Assembly (NCBI RefSeq): GCF_003481985.1 | Contig: NZ_QUMD01000019.1 | Location: 1-62,333, forward strand | DNA length: 62,333 bases | Source of the DNA: Clostridium sp. OF09-36 | GTDB taxonomy: Bacteria > Bacillota > Clostridia > Lachnospirales > Lachnospiraceae | Direction of reading: 5' to 3' | Shown: piece by piece, positions 1 to 7,344 of the stretch | Position numbering within the stretch: the stretch's first letter is position 1 | Layout: every line of letters starts with the position of its first letter | Translations under genes and position numbers: made by a program | Notes under the pieces: generated by a model | The model's input: the letters and a program-made list of their open reading frames with translations, nothing else | Databases searched by the model: none | What the model was told of the DNA's origin: nothing

Positions 1-131
1 AAACGAAAATGTATTCGGTAACCAGTTTTGCCTTATTTTGTGCGGAAACTGAGTGATAGCATAACTTACTATATAATAAGTAGATTCACAGGTTCAAGAC
101 ACGGCAAACGTAGAGGTTATAAGTTGCCTAG

Positions 132-1567
132 TTAAAACACAGTAAATTTCCAGTGGATTTCGATATCTTCCCCACGGATGATAATGGAGTCAATCAGGGA
201 GCGGATGAAGTTCCGGAGCAGATCGTGATCATTGGAATCCAGAACGGCCTGGAAACCGTCAAGAATTTCGTTTGCCTTTTCGGTGGAAAGATCCGGAACC
301 GGAGCGTTCTGGAGCGTGTCAAGCTCTGACTCCAGAGTCTCTTTTTCCGCGTTGAGCTTTGCAACACGTTCGTTCAGGATCTGTACCGGAATGGTGTCGG
401 AAGTATAAAGGTCAATCAGTTTTTCCAGCTTTTTGTCTGTCGCAGAGAGTGCAGAAGTAATCGATGCAATCCGCTCTGAATTGTCTGGAGCATTCTCGTA
501 GGAGGCAAAGTCGCGGGAGAGGTTCAGCTTGCTGATTTCTTCCAGGATCACGGCATCCAGTTTTTTTACATTCCAGGATTTATTCCTGCAGTTTGGATCC
601 CGTATCATATTTTTGTTGGACTTGCCACGAGAATAGCAGGTGTAGTATTTTTGCACAATATGCTGCTTTTTGGAGGCACTATTGTTTTTACAAAAGTAAC
701 GGGCACCACAGTATCCGCAGAAGACAATGCCGCCGAGAATGGTGGTGTGCTGAAACGAAGAGAGACGTTGTGGATCGTCGATTCTTCGGCGCTTCATAAT
801 AGACTGCACTTTCTGAAAAGTCTCGTAGGGGATAATAGCTTCGTGCTTTCCTGGATAGAGATTTCCTTTCCAGGTGATAAAACCAGCATACAGGATTGTT
901 TTCAGCATAGATGAGACGGAAGAATAGGTAATGCTGCCAAAGCGTGTTCCGGCCGGAAATTCCTTTTCCATGGTAAGATAGATGGAATGAATCGGAAGAC
1001 CGTCCAGAAACAGCTCATACGCCCTGCGGACGATTGTGGCTTCATATTCGTTGATGCTGAGCAGACCGTTCTCATAGTTGTAGCCGATCGGGCATAGCCG
1101 CCGCCGTGGAAATAGCCTTCTTTGGCGCGGGCATCGTGCCCCATCTGCGAACGCTCACGGATCTGGTCGCGCTCCAGCTGGGCGAATACGGACAGAATAC
1201 CAATCATGGCACGGCCAAACGGGGTTCCGGTATCGAAGTTTTCCAGCATGGACACAAAAGCAATGTGATTTTTTTCAAAGACATCCTCGATGATATAGAG
1301 GGTGTCTTTTTGCGATCTGGAAAGACGGTCCAGTTTATAAACAAGCACAGTATCAAACATGGATTTTTTAACATCAGAGCAAAGCATCTGCAGAGCAGGC
1401 CGGTCACGATTTGCGCCACTAAAACCAGGATCTGTATAGACCTTTACAATGACCCAGCCGTGAGCCTCGCAATATTTGGTAAGCCGTTCGGTCTGTTCCT
1501 GGATAGAGTAACCTTCCGCGGCCTGCTCCTGCGTGGATACTCTGACATAAATTGCAACTTTTTTCAT
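132..1567 (-). pseudogene. Large serine recombinase (phage integrase), frameshifted
   Basis: Site-specific recombinase of the large serine family, presumably the integrase/excisionase of element A. The N-terminal resolvase domain starts MKKVAIYVRVSTQEQ, with the catalytic Ser in VRVSTQ and the conserved YKLDRLSR. A recombinase domain, a zinc ribbon (CGYCGARYFC, then a CYSRGK...C pair) and a C-terminal coiled coil follow. The reading frame breaks near 1087-1092: residues up to HGGGYA lie in one frame, and the continuation (IGYNYENG...MEKEFPAG...) is one base away, consistent with loss of one C from a CCCC run. Without that break the protein would be about 475 aa, normal for the family. It is the leftmost gene and reads outward, as integrases at prophage ends do. 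Either a real pseudogene or a sequencing error. Confidence 0.85.
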
Positions 1568-1605
1568 ATAGCACCTCCAAAAAATGGGTATAAAAAATAC
1601 GCCCC

Positions 1606-1735
1606 TTGCCAGGACGTAGCGGAGATGATATAATTCACTTGAATCGGGTGATTATATCAATCCGGAGCAATCCGGCGAGAGAAATCTATTCGAAAGACCG
1701 TTCGGTGTTGGTAGCACCGGGCGGTTTTATTTTTA
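1606..1735 (+). ncRNA. Integrase-adjacent small RNA, copy A, with promoter and terminator
   Basis: A consensus promoter (TTGCCA at 1606-1611, 17-bp spacer, TATAAT at 1629-1634) should start a transcript near 1641. About 85 nt later a Rho-independent terminator follows: stem 1698-1707 with 1715-1724, then T-rich sequence. Inside is a second hairpin, CCGGA-GCAA-TCCGG, closed by a GNRA tetraloop. No ORF with a ribosome binding site lies in it. The locus is divergent from the serine recombinase and convergent with dinD. A closely similar copy (promoter, GNRA hairpin, terminator) sits at the same relative place in element B at 47751-47871. The function is unknown to me. Confidence 0.7.
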
Positions 1736-2575
1736 TTTAAGACGTTTCTTTTGCTTTCGTTCGAGCTGTTGAATGCTCTGCGCTGGTGTAGGAAGATCTT
1801 CTGGCATTGTGCCGCCGAGATCAGAAATTGTTTGTCGAACCTTCTTTCCTACATCGTAGTGCGTCTGATTGGCCAGTTCTTTTCCCTGTATGTGTTCCCT
1901 GCGAAGCTTCGCCTCTGTCTGGGTGGCCCGGAAGAGATTGGCGGCCAATTCTTCGGCTCCCATGTGGTCAAGAATATTCTGGGATTTTTTAAGCCCCTTT
2001 CGGGCATGAATGTCTTGCCTGGAAAGACCGCCATATAGCCCCTGGTATCCTTTGTTCTGGAAAATAGCATAATCTTTTTGCTCAGTCACTCCAGCATCGT
2101 GCGCAGCATCTGCAAGAGATTTGTTATGCTCTTTCATTTCCCTACGAATCGCTAAACGCTTTTGATCTTCCGAGAGATCATCGTAGTTTTCAACAAGCTC
2201 CTGTTGACGGGTTTTGACTGCAAAATAAGTTTGACCAAGCGCAATGGTTTTCTTTCTGGGGTCACCATTCTGAACAATCAGATAGCAGGCATAACGTGAT
2301 AGCTGTATGTCATCAATTTCTTTACTTGCTACACCGGCTTCAACCATTTTGTTGACCTCAACAAAATGGTCGGAAATAGAATTTTGACTACCTTTGCAGG
2401 CTATTTTAGCCTTTTCAATAACTTTGATGAAGTTTCGCCATTCTGTATATCCAAGAGCTGCTTGTAGTTCCCTAGCATACCAGAATTCCTGTCCGTATTC
2501 ATTTACATGCTTAATGGAGTCGAACGACAGTTCTACTTCCATAATTTGTTCATTACTAAAGAAAAAGAAGAACAT
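1733..2575 (-). CDS. dinD: DinD-like DNA damage-inducible protein
   Basis: 280 aa. It resembles DNA damage-inducible protein D: an N-terminal BRO/antirepressor-like part (FDSIKHVNEYGQEFWYAR, ALGYTEWRNF) and a basic C-terminus. DinD is known in Escherichia coli as an SOS gene that inhibits RecA activity. Here it is the third gene of a leftward hicA-hicB-dinD operon and starts 2 bp after hicB. The start at 2575 is chosen because AGAAGG lies 5 nt before it; the later Met (MEVELSF) has no visible site. The position between the integrase and the repressor is a usual place for phage cargo genes. Confidence 0.85.
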   Translation of the reverse strand: MFFFFFSNEQIMEVELSFDSIKHVNEYGQEFWYARELQAALGYTEWRNFIKVIEKAKIACKGSQNSISDHFVEVNKMVEAGVASKEIDDIQLSRYACYLIVQNGDPRKKTIALGQTYFAVKTRQQELVENYDDLSEDQKRLAIRREMKEHNKSLADAAHDAGVTEQKDYAIFQNKGYQGLYGGLSRQDIHARKGLKKSQNILDHMGAEELAANLFRATQTEAKLRREHIQGKELANQTHYDVGKKVRQTISDLGGTMPEDLPTPAQSIQQLERKQKKRLK

Positions 2576-2577
2576 GT

Positions 2578-3006
2578 TTACCTTCTTTCTGAAAAATCAC
2601 TCAGATATTCTTTTTCCTGAATCTTTTCCATAAGAGCTTCCTGCAGAACCTGTGAGAAGTTCAGCCCCATATCCGAAGCTGTTTCATTCAGCCATTCTGG
2701 AATAGTAAGGGTTTTCTTTACCGCCTTGTTGTTGTACATTTTGCGATATTTCATTGTATCGCAGGCAATCCAGTTAACAAATTCGTTTCCAGAAAGCGGA
2801 AGGGCAGCAGGAGCAGAAGGTACAGGAATTTCTTTTTTATCTCTTTCGTAGTCGTAGAGGACAAGCGCAAGAACGTCCTCAGCCATTTCGATTCCGTCCT
2901 GTAAAGAAGTGCCGCAGGTGTAGCAGCTTTCCAGATCCGGAAAGTTAATGGAGTAGCTCCCTCCTTCCTCTGGTGTAAAAACAGCCGGATAAGCATATTT
3001 TGCCAT
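2578..3006 (-). CDS. hicB: HicB-family antitoxin
   Basis: 142 aa. The N-terminal HicB fold has the family pattern YPAVFTPEEGGSYSINFPDL and CYTCGTSLQDGIEMAEDVL. The C-terminal part (TLTIPEWLNETASDMGLNFSQVL) looks like a ribbon-helix-helix DNA-binding domain. HicB neutralises the HicA mRNA interferase and represses its own operon. It lies directly after hicA, the usual order when the toxin comes first. Confidence 0.9.
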   Translation of the reverse strand: MAKYAYPAVFTPEEGGSYSINFPDLESCYTCGTSLQDGIEMAEDVLALVLYDYERDKKEIPVPSAPAALPLSGNEFVNWIACDTMKYRKMYNNKAVKKTLTIPEWLNETASDMGLNFSQVLQEALMEKIQEKEYLSDFSERR

Positions 3007-3046
3007 AGTGATCTCCTTTCTATAATAAACTCCCAGAGGAGCGGGA

Positions 3047-3229
3047 CTAATTCAGTCCCGCATCCTTCAGGATGTTTTTTAATGTTCCGGTGGGAATTTC
3101 TGCTTTGTGTCGAGGTACCGGAAAGTTCTTTCCAGTGATCTCGCTGTGCCAGATGTCGTGATTGGTTCCGTGCCTTAATAAATAACATCTGTTGTTACTA
3201 AGCATCCTTGTTAATTCCGGGTATCTCAT
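3047..3229 (-). CDS. hicA: HicA-family mRNA interferase toxin
   Basis: 60 aa, the normal HicA length. It has the small dsRBD-like toxin fold with the active-site His in RHGTNHDIW and the typical ending VPRHKAEIPTGTLKNILKDAGL. HicA cleaves mRNA in a translation-independent way and is blocked by HicB. It is first in a leftward operon with hicB and dinD, and AGGAG lies just upstream of the ATG at 3229. Confidence 0.92.
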   Translation of the reverse strand: MRYPELTRMLSNNRCYLLRHGTNHDIWHSEITGKNFPVPRHKAEIPTGTLKNILKDAGLN

Positions 3230-3252
3230 TTCTTTCTCCTTTCTATGATTAA

Positions 3253-3281
3253 ATTATAGCACGTAGCAACACGTATGTCAA
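3253..3281 (-). promoter_or_regulatory. Consensus promoter of hicA-hicB-dinD with operator-like repeats
   Basis: On the minus strand TTGACA (3276-3281), a 17-bp spacer and TATAAT (3253-3258) make a perfect sigma-A promoter. The spacer and flank carry repeated CACGTA/TACGTG words and the palindrome GTATTAATAC (3291-3300), a plausible HicB operator. Confidence 0.75.
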
Positions 3282-3406
3282 CGGAAATATGTATTAATAC
3301 GTGCGATTTTTGCCAGGATTTCCCAGCGAGAGAAAGAAGAATTTTCTGTATAATAGATCTATGCACATCCACGATCAGAAGAGATGACACCGCGGAGGAG
3401 ATGTGC

Positions 3407-3604
3407 ATGGAGATTCTGACATGGCAGGCACGGACGAAACGTGGACTGACTCTGCGGAAACTGGAAGAACTGACAGGAATCAGCAGGACCACACTCAATG
3501 ATATCGAAAATGGAAAGGTATCACCGACGCTGTGGGAATTAGAAACCATTGCCCGTGCGCTTGACATGAAAATCAGCGAGCTTTATGAATCTGACTACAA
3601 GTAG
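3407..3604 (+). CDS. Small XRE-family HTH regulator
   Basis: 65 aa, one helix-turn-helix domain (LRKLEELTGISRTTLNDIENGK, then LETIARALDMKISELYE). It is transcribed away from the hicAB promoter. The Met at 3407 is chosen because GGAGGAG lies 8 nt upstream; the ATG at 3401 is too close to that site. A TATAAT box lies near 3349. It may be a host-type regulator or part of the cargo cassette. Confidence 0.8.
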   Translation: MEILTWQARTKRGLTLRKLEELTGISRTTLNDIENGKVSPTLWELETIARALDMKISELYESDYK

Positions 3605-3644
3605 TATAGCAAAAGAATCGAACGTATGAAACAGCTCAGGGCTG

Positions 3645-3666
3645 TTTGTCAGGATATCCTGACAAA
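3645..3666. repeat. Perfect 22-bp palindrome
   Basis: The stretch is its own reverse complement, centred on GGATATCC with arms TTTGTCA/TGACAAA. It lies 40 bp after the XRE gene and is not followed by a T-run, so it looks more like a protein-binding site than a terminator. Confidence 0.6.
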
Positions 3667-3736
3667 GCCGCAGAGCCTATTCCCGCCCGCCTGATACCGG
3701 TTTATAATCGGATCAGAGGAAAGGACGGTGAAGCGG

Positions 3737-3844
3737 ATGGACATACGCCAACGAATCAACGAGTTGCTTAACAAGATTTCTTCACAAAGAGACCTGACCC
3801 GGATTTATAAGTTCATACAGTATGTATACATACATACGAAATGA
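3737..3844 (+). CDS. Small hypothetical protein, 35 aa
   Basis: ATG at 3737 after AAAGGACGG. The product begins MDIRQRINELLNKISSQ and ends in a hydrophobic aromatic tail (IYKFIQYVYIHTK). It is followed at once by a strong terminator, which supports it being a real short transcription unit. Small proteins of this look often sit next to phage repressors in Clostridia. The function is unknown. Confidence 0.5.
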   Translation: MDIRQRINELLNKISSQRDLTRIYKFIQYVYIHTK

Positions 3845-3847
3845 GAG

Positions 3848-3884
3848 GCGGGAGCCAGAGCATATGCTTTGGTTCCCGCTTTTT
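3848..3884 (+). terminator. Rho-independent terminator
   Basis: A 14-bp imperfect stem (GCGGGAGCCAGAGC with GCTTTGGTTCCCGC), loop ATAT, then TTTTT. It ends the rightward XRE/small-ORF transcript before the convergent repressor gene. Confidence 0.85.
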
Positions 3885-3894
3885 GCTGCCCGGA

Positions 3895-4254
3895 TTATTC
3901 CTTTCCGAATTTCTCCCGGATGCGTTTTTTGATTTCGCCGCGCAGCTCCTTTGGAAATGAAACGTAAAGGTCAATAATCTGTCTGTCGAGATCGTCCAGA
4001 TCGTACTGCTGGCACAGCTCATCAAGAATGGTCTGTGGTAGGTTGTCAAACATTTCCCCGTCTCCGTAAATCAGATAATCGTAAGAAACGTTGAATTCTC
4101 TGCAGATGGATTTTGCCATCTGATCAGTGAGAGCATTTTCGCCTTTTTCTATTTTAGAAATAGCTGTTTTGCCAACACCGAGTTTATCTCCGAACTTTTC
4201 TAATGTAAGTCCCAGAGCCTTCCGGATTTCCCGAACTCGTTCTCCTTGTGTCAT
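3895..4254 (-). CDS. CI-type XRE repressor of element A
   Basis: 119 aa. An N-terminal HTH (VREIRKALGLTLEKFGDKLGVGKTAISKIEKGE) is followed by a short C-terminal part ending in a basic stretch. The start at 4254 is chosen for GGAGGAGG upstream; the longer frame to 4332 lacks a site. It is divergent from the early operon, with operator repeats between, so it is the probable lysogeny repressor. There is no LexA-like peptidase domain, so induction would need another route. Confidence 0.85.
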   Translation of the reverse strand: MTQGERVREIRKALGLTLEKFGDKLGVGKTAISKIEKGENALTDQMAKSICREFNVSYDYLIYGDGEMFDNLPQTILDELCQQYDLDDLDRQIIDLYVSFPKELRGEIKKRIREKFGKE

Positions 4255-4279
4255 AGGTGACCTCCTCCTTTCCGCTATC

Positions 4280-4308
4280 ACAATAACACAGCAAAATAAC
4301 TGTGTCAA
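4280..4308 (-). promoter_or_regulatory. Repressor promoter
   Basis: Minus strand TTGACA (4303-4308), 17-bp spacer, TATTGT (4280-4285). The spacer contains the inverted repeat ACACAG...CTGTGT, a possible operator. Confidence 0.65.
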
Positions 4309-4319
4309 CCAAAAAGTGC

Positions 4320-4368
4320 CTTTAAGGGACAAAAAGATATTGACAAAATAGCTTTAAGGGACTATTAT
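4320..4368 (+). promoter_or_regulatory. Early promoter with two operator repeats
   Basis: TTGACA (4340-4345), 17-bp spacer, TATTAT (4363-4368). The word CTTTAAGGGAC occurs at 4320-4330 and again at 4352-4362, inside the promoter spacer. This is the expected place for repressor binding at the lysis-lysogeny switch. Confidence 0.75.
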
Positions 4369-4381
4369 GTAGCTACAAGGC

Positions 4382-4400
4382 ACAGAAAGGAGGGGAGAGA
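4382..4400 (+). repeat. Cassette repeat R1
   Basis: ACAGAAAGGAGGGGAGAGA, carrying the ribosome binding site of the next gene. Near-identical copies lie at 5236-5254 and 6063-6081, at the left ends of the next units. Confidence 0.65.
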
Positions 4401-4401
4401 A

Positions 4402-4674
4402 GTGGCACAGGAAAAATTCGAAATGTATGAAATGGTAATGCGGAAATTAGATCGAATCGAATCATATGAGGCCATTATAACTATCCAGTTGAGCCGAATC
4501 GAAGAGAGTATGTGGAAAAATGCTGCAAATGAAAAAATAACTGCGGAACCCGAAAAAAAAGAGAGTTCCGCAGCAGAGATTTACGTGGACAAATCGTATA
4601 AGTTATCTGCAATTGCATTTGCAATTAGCTTGTTAGTTTTTGCAGTCAGCTTGATTCAGTTCTTTAACGGCTGA
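4402..4674 (+). CDS. Small membrane protein, first early gene of A
   Basis: 90 aa from a GTG start behind AAAGGAGGGG. A charged N-terminal helix (YEMVMRKLDRIESYEAI) is followed by one C-terminal transmembrane segment (LSAIAFAISLLVFAVSLIQFF). I do not recognise a family. It overlaps the 3' end of the convergent gene 4656-5150 by 19 bp. Its position right after the early promoter fits an exclusion or lysogeny-linked role, but that is a guess. Confidence 0.65.
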   Translation: MAQEKFEMYEMVMRKLDRIESYEAIITIQLSRIEESMWKNAANEKITAEPEKKESSAAEIYVDKSYKLSAIAFAISLLVFAVSLIQFFNG

Positions 4675-5150
4675 AAAAAAGAAATGATTTGCTGATGCAC
4701 AGAAACATACTGAAACAACAGGCTGAGTGCAGAAATGATAATTGCGATGATGCTGAGTTTGTCGGAACGATTCGCAATTTTATGAGCGGATTCAGCCTGG
4801 GATTTGGAGGCGTCAGCGGAAACGGCAGAAGCCTCAGCTTGTTTTTGAGCAGATTTAGCCTGAGAGCAGGAGGATTCGGCCTGTTTTTTGGCGGCCTCAG
4901 CAGAGGCAGAAGCGGAAGCGCTGATTTCGGAAAGTTGCTTTAGTAAGCTTTCATAAAACTGTTCCTGCTTCGTCATCTGTTTTTTGCAGGATTCGATAAC
5001 GGCATCTGGATTGGAGCGAGCCTGCTTTTTCAAATCATTCCATTCAGAATCATTAAATTTTGGAATGTCAAACTGGAATCCGGGCTTAGCGCGCATACCG
5101 ATGTCAAAATCTGAAATGCCGGGGTGAAAATCATCGTCAAAGAGTGGCAT
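4656..5150 (-). CDS. Ala-rich coiled-coil membrane protein
   Basis: 164 aa. The N-terminus is acidic (MPLFDDDFHPGISDFDIG), a long Ala/Ser/Gln/Lys coiled coil covers about residues 75-130, and one C-terminal membrane segment follows (SIIAIIISALSLLFQYV). The start at 5150 is chosen because AAAGGAG lies upstream. A leftward promoter, TTGCTT with 17 bp to TATAAT, lies at about 5194-5233; its -35 falls next to repeat R2. It is unlike its rightward neighbours in strand and looks like an inserted cassette gene. No known family. Confidence 0.65.
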   Translation of the reverse strand: MPLFDDDFHPGISDFDIGMRAKPGFQFDIPKFNDSEWNDLKKQARSNPDAVIESCKKQMTKQEQFYESLLKQLSEISASASASAEAAKKQAESSCSQAKSAQKQAEASAVSADASKSQAESAHKIANRSDKLSIIAIIISALSLLFQYVSVHQQIISFFQPLKN

Positions 5151-5235
5151 GGTGGTATCTCCTTTGTAAAAGTATTTCAGCATGGCGGTGCTGATACGGA
5201 AATTATATGGCAGAGGGAATGGAAAAGCAATTGGA

Positions 5236-5254
5236 ACAGAAAGGAGGGGAGAAA
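5236..5254 (+). repeat. Cassette repeat R2
   Basis: ACAGAAAGGAGGGGAGAAA, 18 of 19 bases as in R1. The flank GGAAAAGCAATTGGA also matches the flank of R3, and on the minus strand it gives the -35 box of the gene to the left. Confidence 0.65.
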
Positions 5255-5255
5255 G

Positions 5256-5408
5256 GTGAAAAAACAGATTTTGAAAGCTGTGGTTACATTGTTATGCTAT
5301 TGCGCGCTTGAGGCAGTAATTCTGGCGAACGACAATAGCATGACAATGTACGAGAAAGGTAGCTTATTTTTTCTTTTGTATCTAGTTGTGAAAGAAGTGC
5401 TGGAATAA
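5256..5408 (+). CDS. Small membrane protein, 50 aa
   Basis: GTG start 1 nt after repeat R2, which supplies AAAGGAGGGG. Two hydrophobic stretches (AVVTLLCYCALEAVILA and GSLFFLLYLVV). Unrecognised. Its 3' end overlaps the convergent gene 5382-5981 by 27 bp, repeating the arrangement of the previous cassette. Confidence 0.55.
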   Translation: MKKQILKAVVTLLCYCALEAVILANDNSMTMYEKGSLFFLLYLVVKEVLE

Positions 5409-5981
5409 AAGATTCACCAGGAGATCAAAACAGGATTTAATTTCGTTGTGATACATACCCAGAAAAAAGGAACCGACGATTACAACAATGTTCCATATTT
5501 TGGAAAATGATTCACTGAGATTAAAACCAATCCATTCAAGGAAGCGACTGGGAATGGAAAACAAATTTTGAACTGCGGATAGTGGATTGAAAGATTTTTT
5601 TGCGTCATCAACGAAAAAATTACGCCTCATTGCAAGTTCATTGTAGTGCTCAATAGCAGCTTTGTAGTTTTTAGAATCAGCTTTTCCATATTCTAAAGGT
5701 GTTATGTAATTGTATTCAAGACTGTACATAGCAGGATAATGCCTTAATACATTATCCAAACAAGGATAATATGTTGAACTCTCTTTGATAAGGTATTCAA
5801 CAGGACAATCGGGATAAGCCTTGGTGGGGACAGATTCCAGATATTCTCTTAAGTAGGCCAGAAGAACACTGGTTTTAAAAACGCGATACCAGAGAGTGAC
5901 AATTCGCCATGCATAGAAAATGAGAAAAATAAGCAACAAGATATCCTTTTTAGGAAGTGTGAGTAAGAAGTTCAGATTCAT
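5382..5981 (-). CDS. Membrane protein, 199 aa
   Basis: An N-terminal membrane helix (ILLLIFLIFYAWRIV), a soluble middle and a C-terminal membrane helix (IWNIVVIVGSFFLGMY). A leftward promoter TTGCTT, 17 bp, TATACT lies upstream, with its -35 at the edge of repeat R3. Unrecognised family. Possibly a superinfection-exclusion or defence cassette; that is inference from position only. Confidence 0.6.
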   Translation of the reverse strand: MNLNFLLTLPKKDILLLIFLIFYAWRIVTLWYRVFKTSVLLAYLREYLESVPTKAYPDCPVEYLIKESSTYYPCLDNVLRHYPAMYSLEYNYITPLEYGKADSKNYKAAIEHYNELAMRRNFFVDDAKKSFNPLSAVQNLFSIPSRFLEWIGFNLSESFSKIWNIVVIVGSFFLGMYHNEIKSCFDLLVNLLFQHFFHN

Positions 5982-6062
5982 AAAGATTCTCCTTTAGTAT
6001 TACTCAGCATAGGGATGCCTGTGGGTACAGTATAAAGCGAGAATCGGAGAAAAGCAATCGGG

Positions 6063-6081
6063 ACAGAAAGGAGTGGAGAGA
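6063..6081 (+). repeat. Cassette repeat R3
   Basis: ACAGAAAGGAGTGGAGAGA, 18 of 19 bases as in R1. It marks the right end of the cassette array and supplies the ribosome binding site for the next gene. Confidence 0.65.
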
Positions 6082-6082
6082 T

Positions 6083-6241
6083 ATGTTATCAACAAACGAA
6101 AAGAGCCTGCAGAGTCAGGTAAAGGATGTGGAAGAAATGGCGCAGACCCTGTCCGAAATTAAAAAAGAGAATCGGCGCGATTTACTTAACTTTATGGAAG
6201 GGTTCCGGTTTGGACTGGAATCAGCGAAGCGTGCAGTGTGA
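6083..6241 (+). CDS. Small early phage protein, 52 aa
   Basis: ATG directly after repeat R3. The product (MLSTNEKSLQSQVKDVEEM, then a helical tail FMEGFRFGLESAKRAV) has the look of the short helical proteins common in clostridial prophage early operons. The next gene starts 14 bp later. No function known. Confidence 0.6.
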   Translation: MLSTNEKSLQSQVKDVEEMAQTLSEIKKENRRDLLNFMEGFRFGLESAKRAV

Positions 6242-6255
6242 AAGAGGGTGAAGAT

Positions 6256-6411
6256 ATGGCAAAAGTAATCCATGTGCTGTCGGACGGTACAGTGGTGGAC
6301 TCCATCGAGGGCATGGTAATCCCGGCAGGCCACCCAGTCTACAATATTATCGCGAAGGCGCGGAAAGCTAAGAAGGATGAAGAGAGCAAGGAAGATGCGA
6401 AAGGTGCGTGA
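6256..6411 (+). CDS. Small early phage protein, 51 aa
   Basis: ATG at 6256 after GAGGGTGAAG. Product MAKVIHVLSDGTVVDSIEGM with a Lys/Glu-rich tail. Unrecognised; part of the tightly spaced early operon. Confidence 0.6.
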   Translation: MAKVIHVLSDGTVVDSIEGMVIPAGHPVYNIIAKARKAKKDEESKEDAKGA

Positions 6412-6416
6412 TCAGA

Positions 6417-6551
6417 ATGGGCGAATCATGCACGACCTGTAAGTATTGGATAAGATGCCGGGAACGGGATCGGAAATATCCATGCAGGGACTACGAAAGG
6501 AGAAGAAATGAACAGAAACAAAAAAGCCAGGGTAATCCTGGAGGCGATTGA
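6417..6551 (+). CDS. Small Cys-rich protein, 44 aa
   Basis: Starts MGESCTTCKYWIRCRERD. The Cys pattern C-x2-C-x5-C-x8-C suggests a small metal-binding knuckle. Its 3' part overlaps the next gene (6508) in another frame. Supported only by the Cys pattern and operon position. Confidence 0.45.
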   Translation: MGESCTTCKYWIRCRERDRKYPCRDYERRRNEQKQKSQGNPGGD

Positions 6552-6945
6552 TAAGTATGCGCCGACGCAGATTAACTGGAACATAGCTGTTCTGTGGCTG
6601 GATGCTATCGCACATGGTCTGATCGACATCGAGAAAGCGGAAGAAAAAGAAGATAGACTTCAAAAGGGCATGACATTAGAAGAATTTGTCGGGAAGATGG
6701 ACGGATACAACACTTTTGACATCTACCTGCACGGGGAACCGCTCACATTTGACCAGCGCTATGATTATATGATCCTGGATCCAGAAGAATGGGAAGAAAA
6801 GAAAGAAATGTACCGGAACGAATATCAGCCTAGTTGTATGTCGATGCAGGACTGGTGGCCGGAGGCAAAAGACCACGAAATCGAATCGTGGGATGCAATC
6901 GAAAGAGCATATGACGATATGCTTATACGGATCTGGCTGAAATGA
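6508..6945 (+). CDS. Hypothetical early protein, 145 aa
   Basis: Behind AAAGGAGAAGAA. Rich in acidic and aromatic residues (DPEEWEEKKEMYRNEY), soluble. No family recognised. Overlaps the next start by 4 bp, so translation is probably coupled. Confidence 0.65.
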   Translation: MNRNKKARVILEAIDKYAPTQINWNIAVLWLDAIAHGLIDIEKAEEKEDRLQKGMTLEEFVGKMDGYNTFDIYLHGEPLTFDQRYDYMILDPEEWEEKKEMYRNEYQPSCMSMQDWWPEAKDHEIESWDAIERAYDDMLIRIWLK

Positions 6946-7133
6946 AATACCCAGTGAATCGCATAAAGGTCGGGCAGACCATATGCGCAAGATCCAGAGA
7001 GTGTGGAGAGGTGACCATGACAGTCCAGCGGATCAGTTGGAATGAGAGTACGGTTACCGTATACGATGCCGCCGGAAAGGCGGAAACATTAAATCCCTTT
7101 GATTGGGTGGAATTGGAGAAAGACGATGATTGA
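6942..7133 (+). CDS. Hypothetical early protein shared by both elements
   Basis: 63 aa. VNRIKVGQTI and the ending FDWVELE align with VNRLQIGQTI and YDWVDLV of the element B protein at 53767-54000, so this is a homologous pair kept in two otherwise different early regions. It may be a small beta-rich binding protein; the function is unknown. Confidence 0.65.
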   Translation: MKYPVNRIKVGQTICARSRECGEVTMTVQRISWNESTVTVYDAAGKAETLNPFDWVELEKDDD

Positions 7134-7320
7134 GTTTAAACAGGCTAAACATAAGGCAATGCTGAGCTATGCGGTTATCAGAAAAAACGAAAAACATGCA
7201 GACGTAAAGCAGGAGCTGGAGCGCACTGCGAATATGCTGCGCATGTGTGTATGCGGCGCGGCGGTAACACTGGTCGGCGGCATGATCCTGGGAGCGTGCA
7301 TGGTGGAAATGGTGGGGTAG
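7126..7320 (+). CDS. Small membrane protein, 64 aa
   Basis: ATG at 7126, overlapping the previous gene by 8 bp. A helical basic N-terminus is followed by one C-terminal membrane segment (VCGAAVTLVGGMILGACMV). Unrecognised; last gene before the putative replication origin. Confidence 0.6.
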   Translation: MIEFKQAKHKAMLSYAVIRKNEKHADVKQELERTANMLRMCVCGAAVTLVGGMILGACMVEMVG

Positions 7321-7344
7321 CAAAATGATAAAAGGGCAAAAGAT

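Noticed and set aside
1..131. Left attachment site of element A
   Set aside because: This end lies just outside the recombinase and should hold it, but I found no matching direct repeat near 44.8-46.4 kb, so no att call is made.
1106..1633. Long open frame opposite the serine recombinase
   Set aside because: It is the shadow of the recombinase and its promoter region, with no ribosome binding site or family resemblance.
3626..3694. 22-codon frame (MKQLRAVCQDIL) over the 22-bp palindrome
   Set aside because: Too short, no clear site before it; the palindrome is better read as DNA structure.
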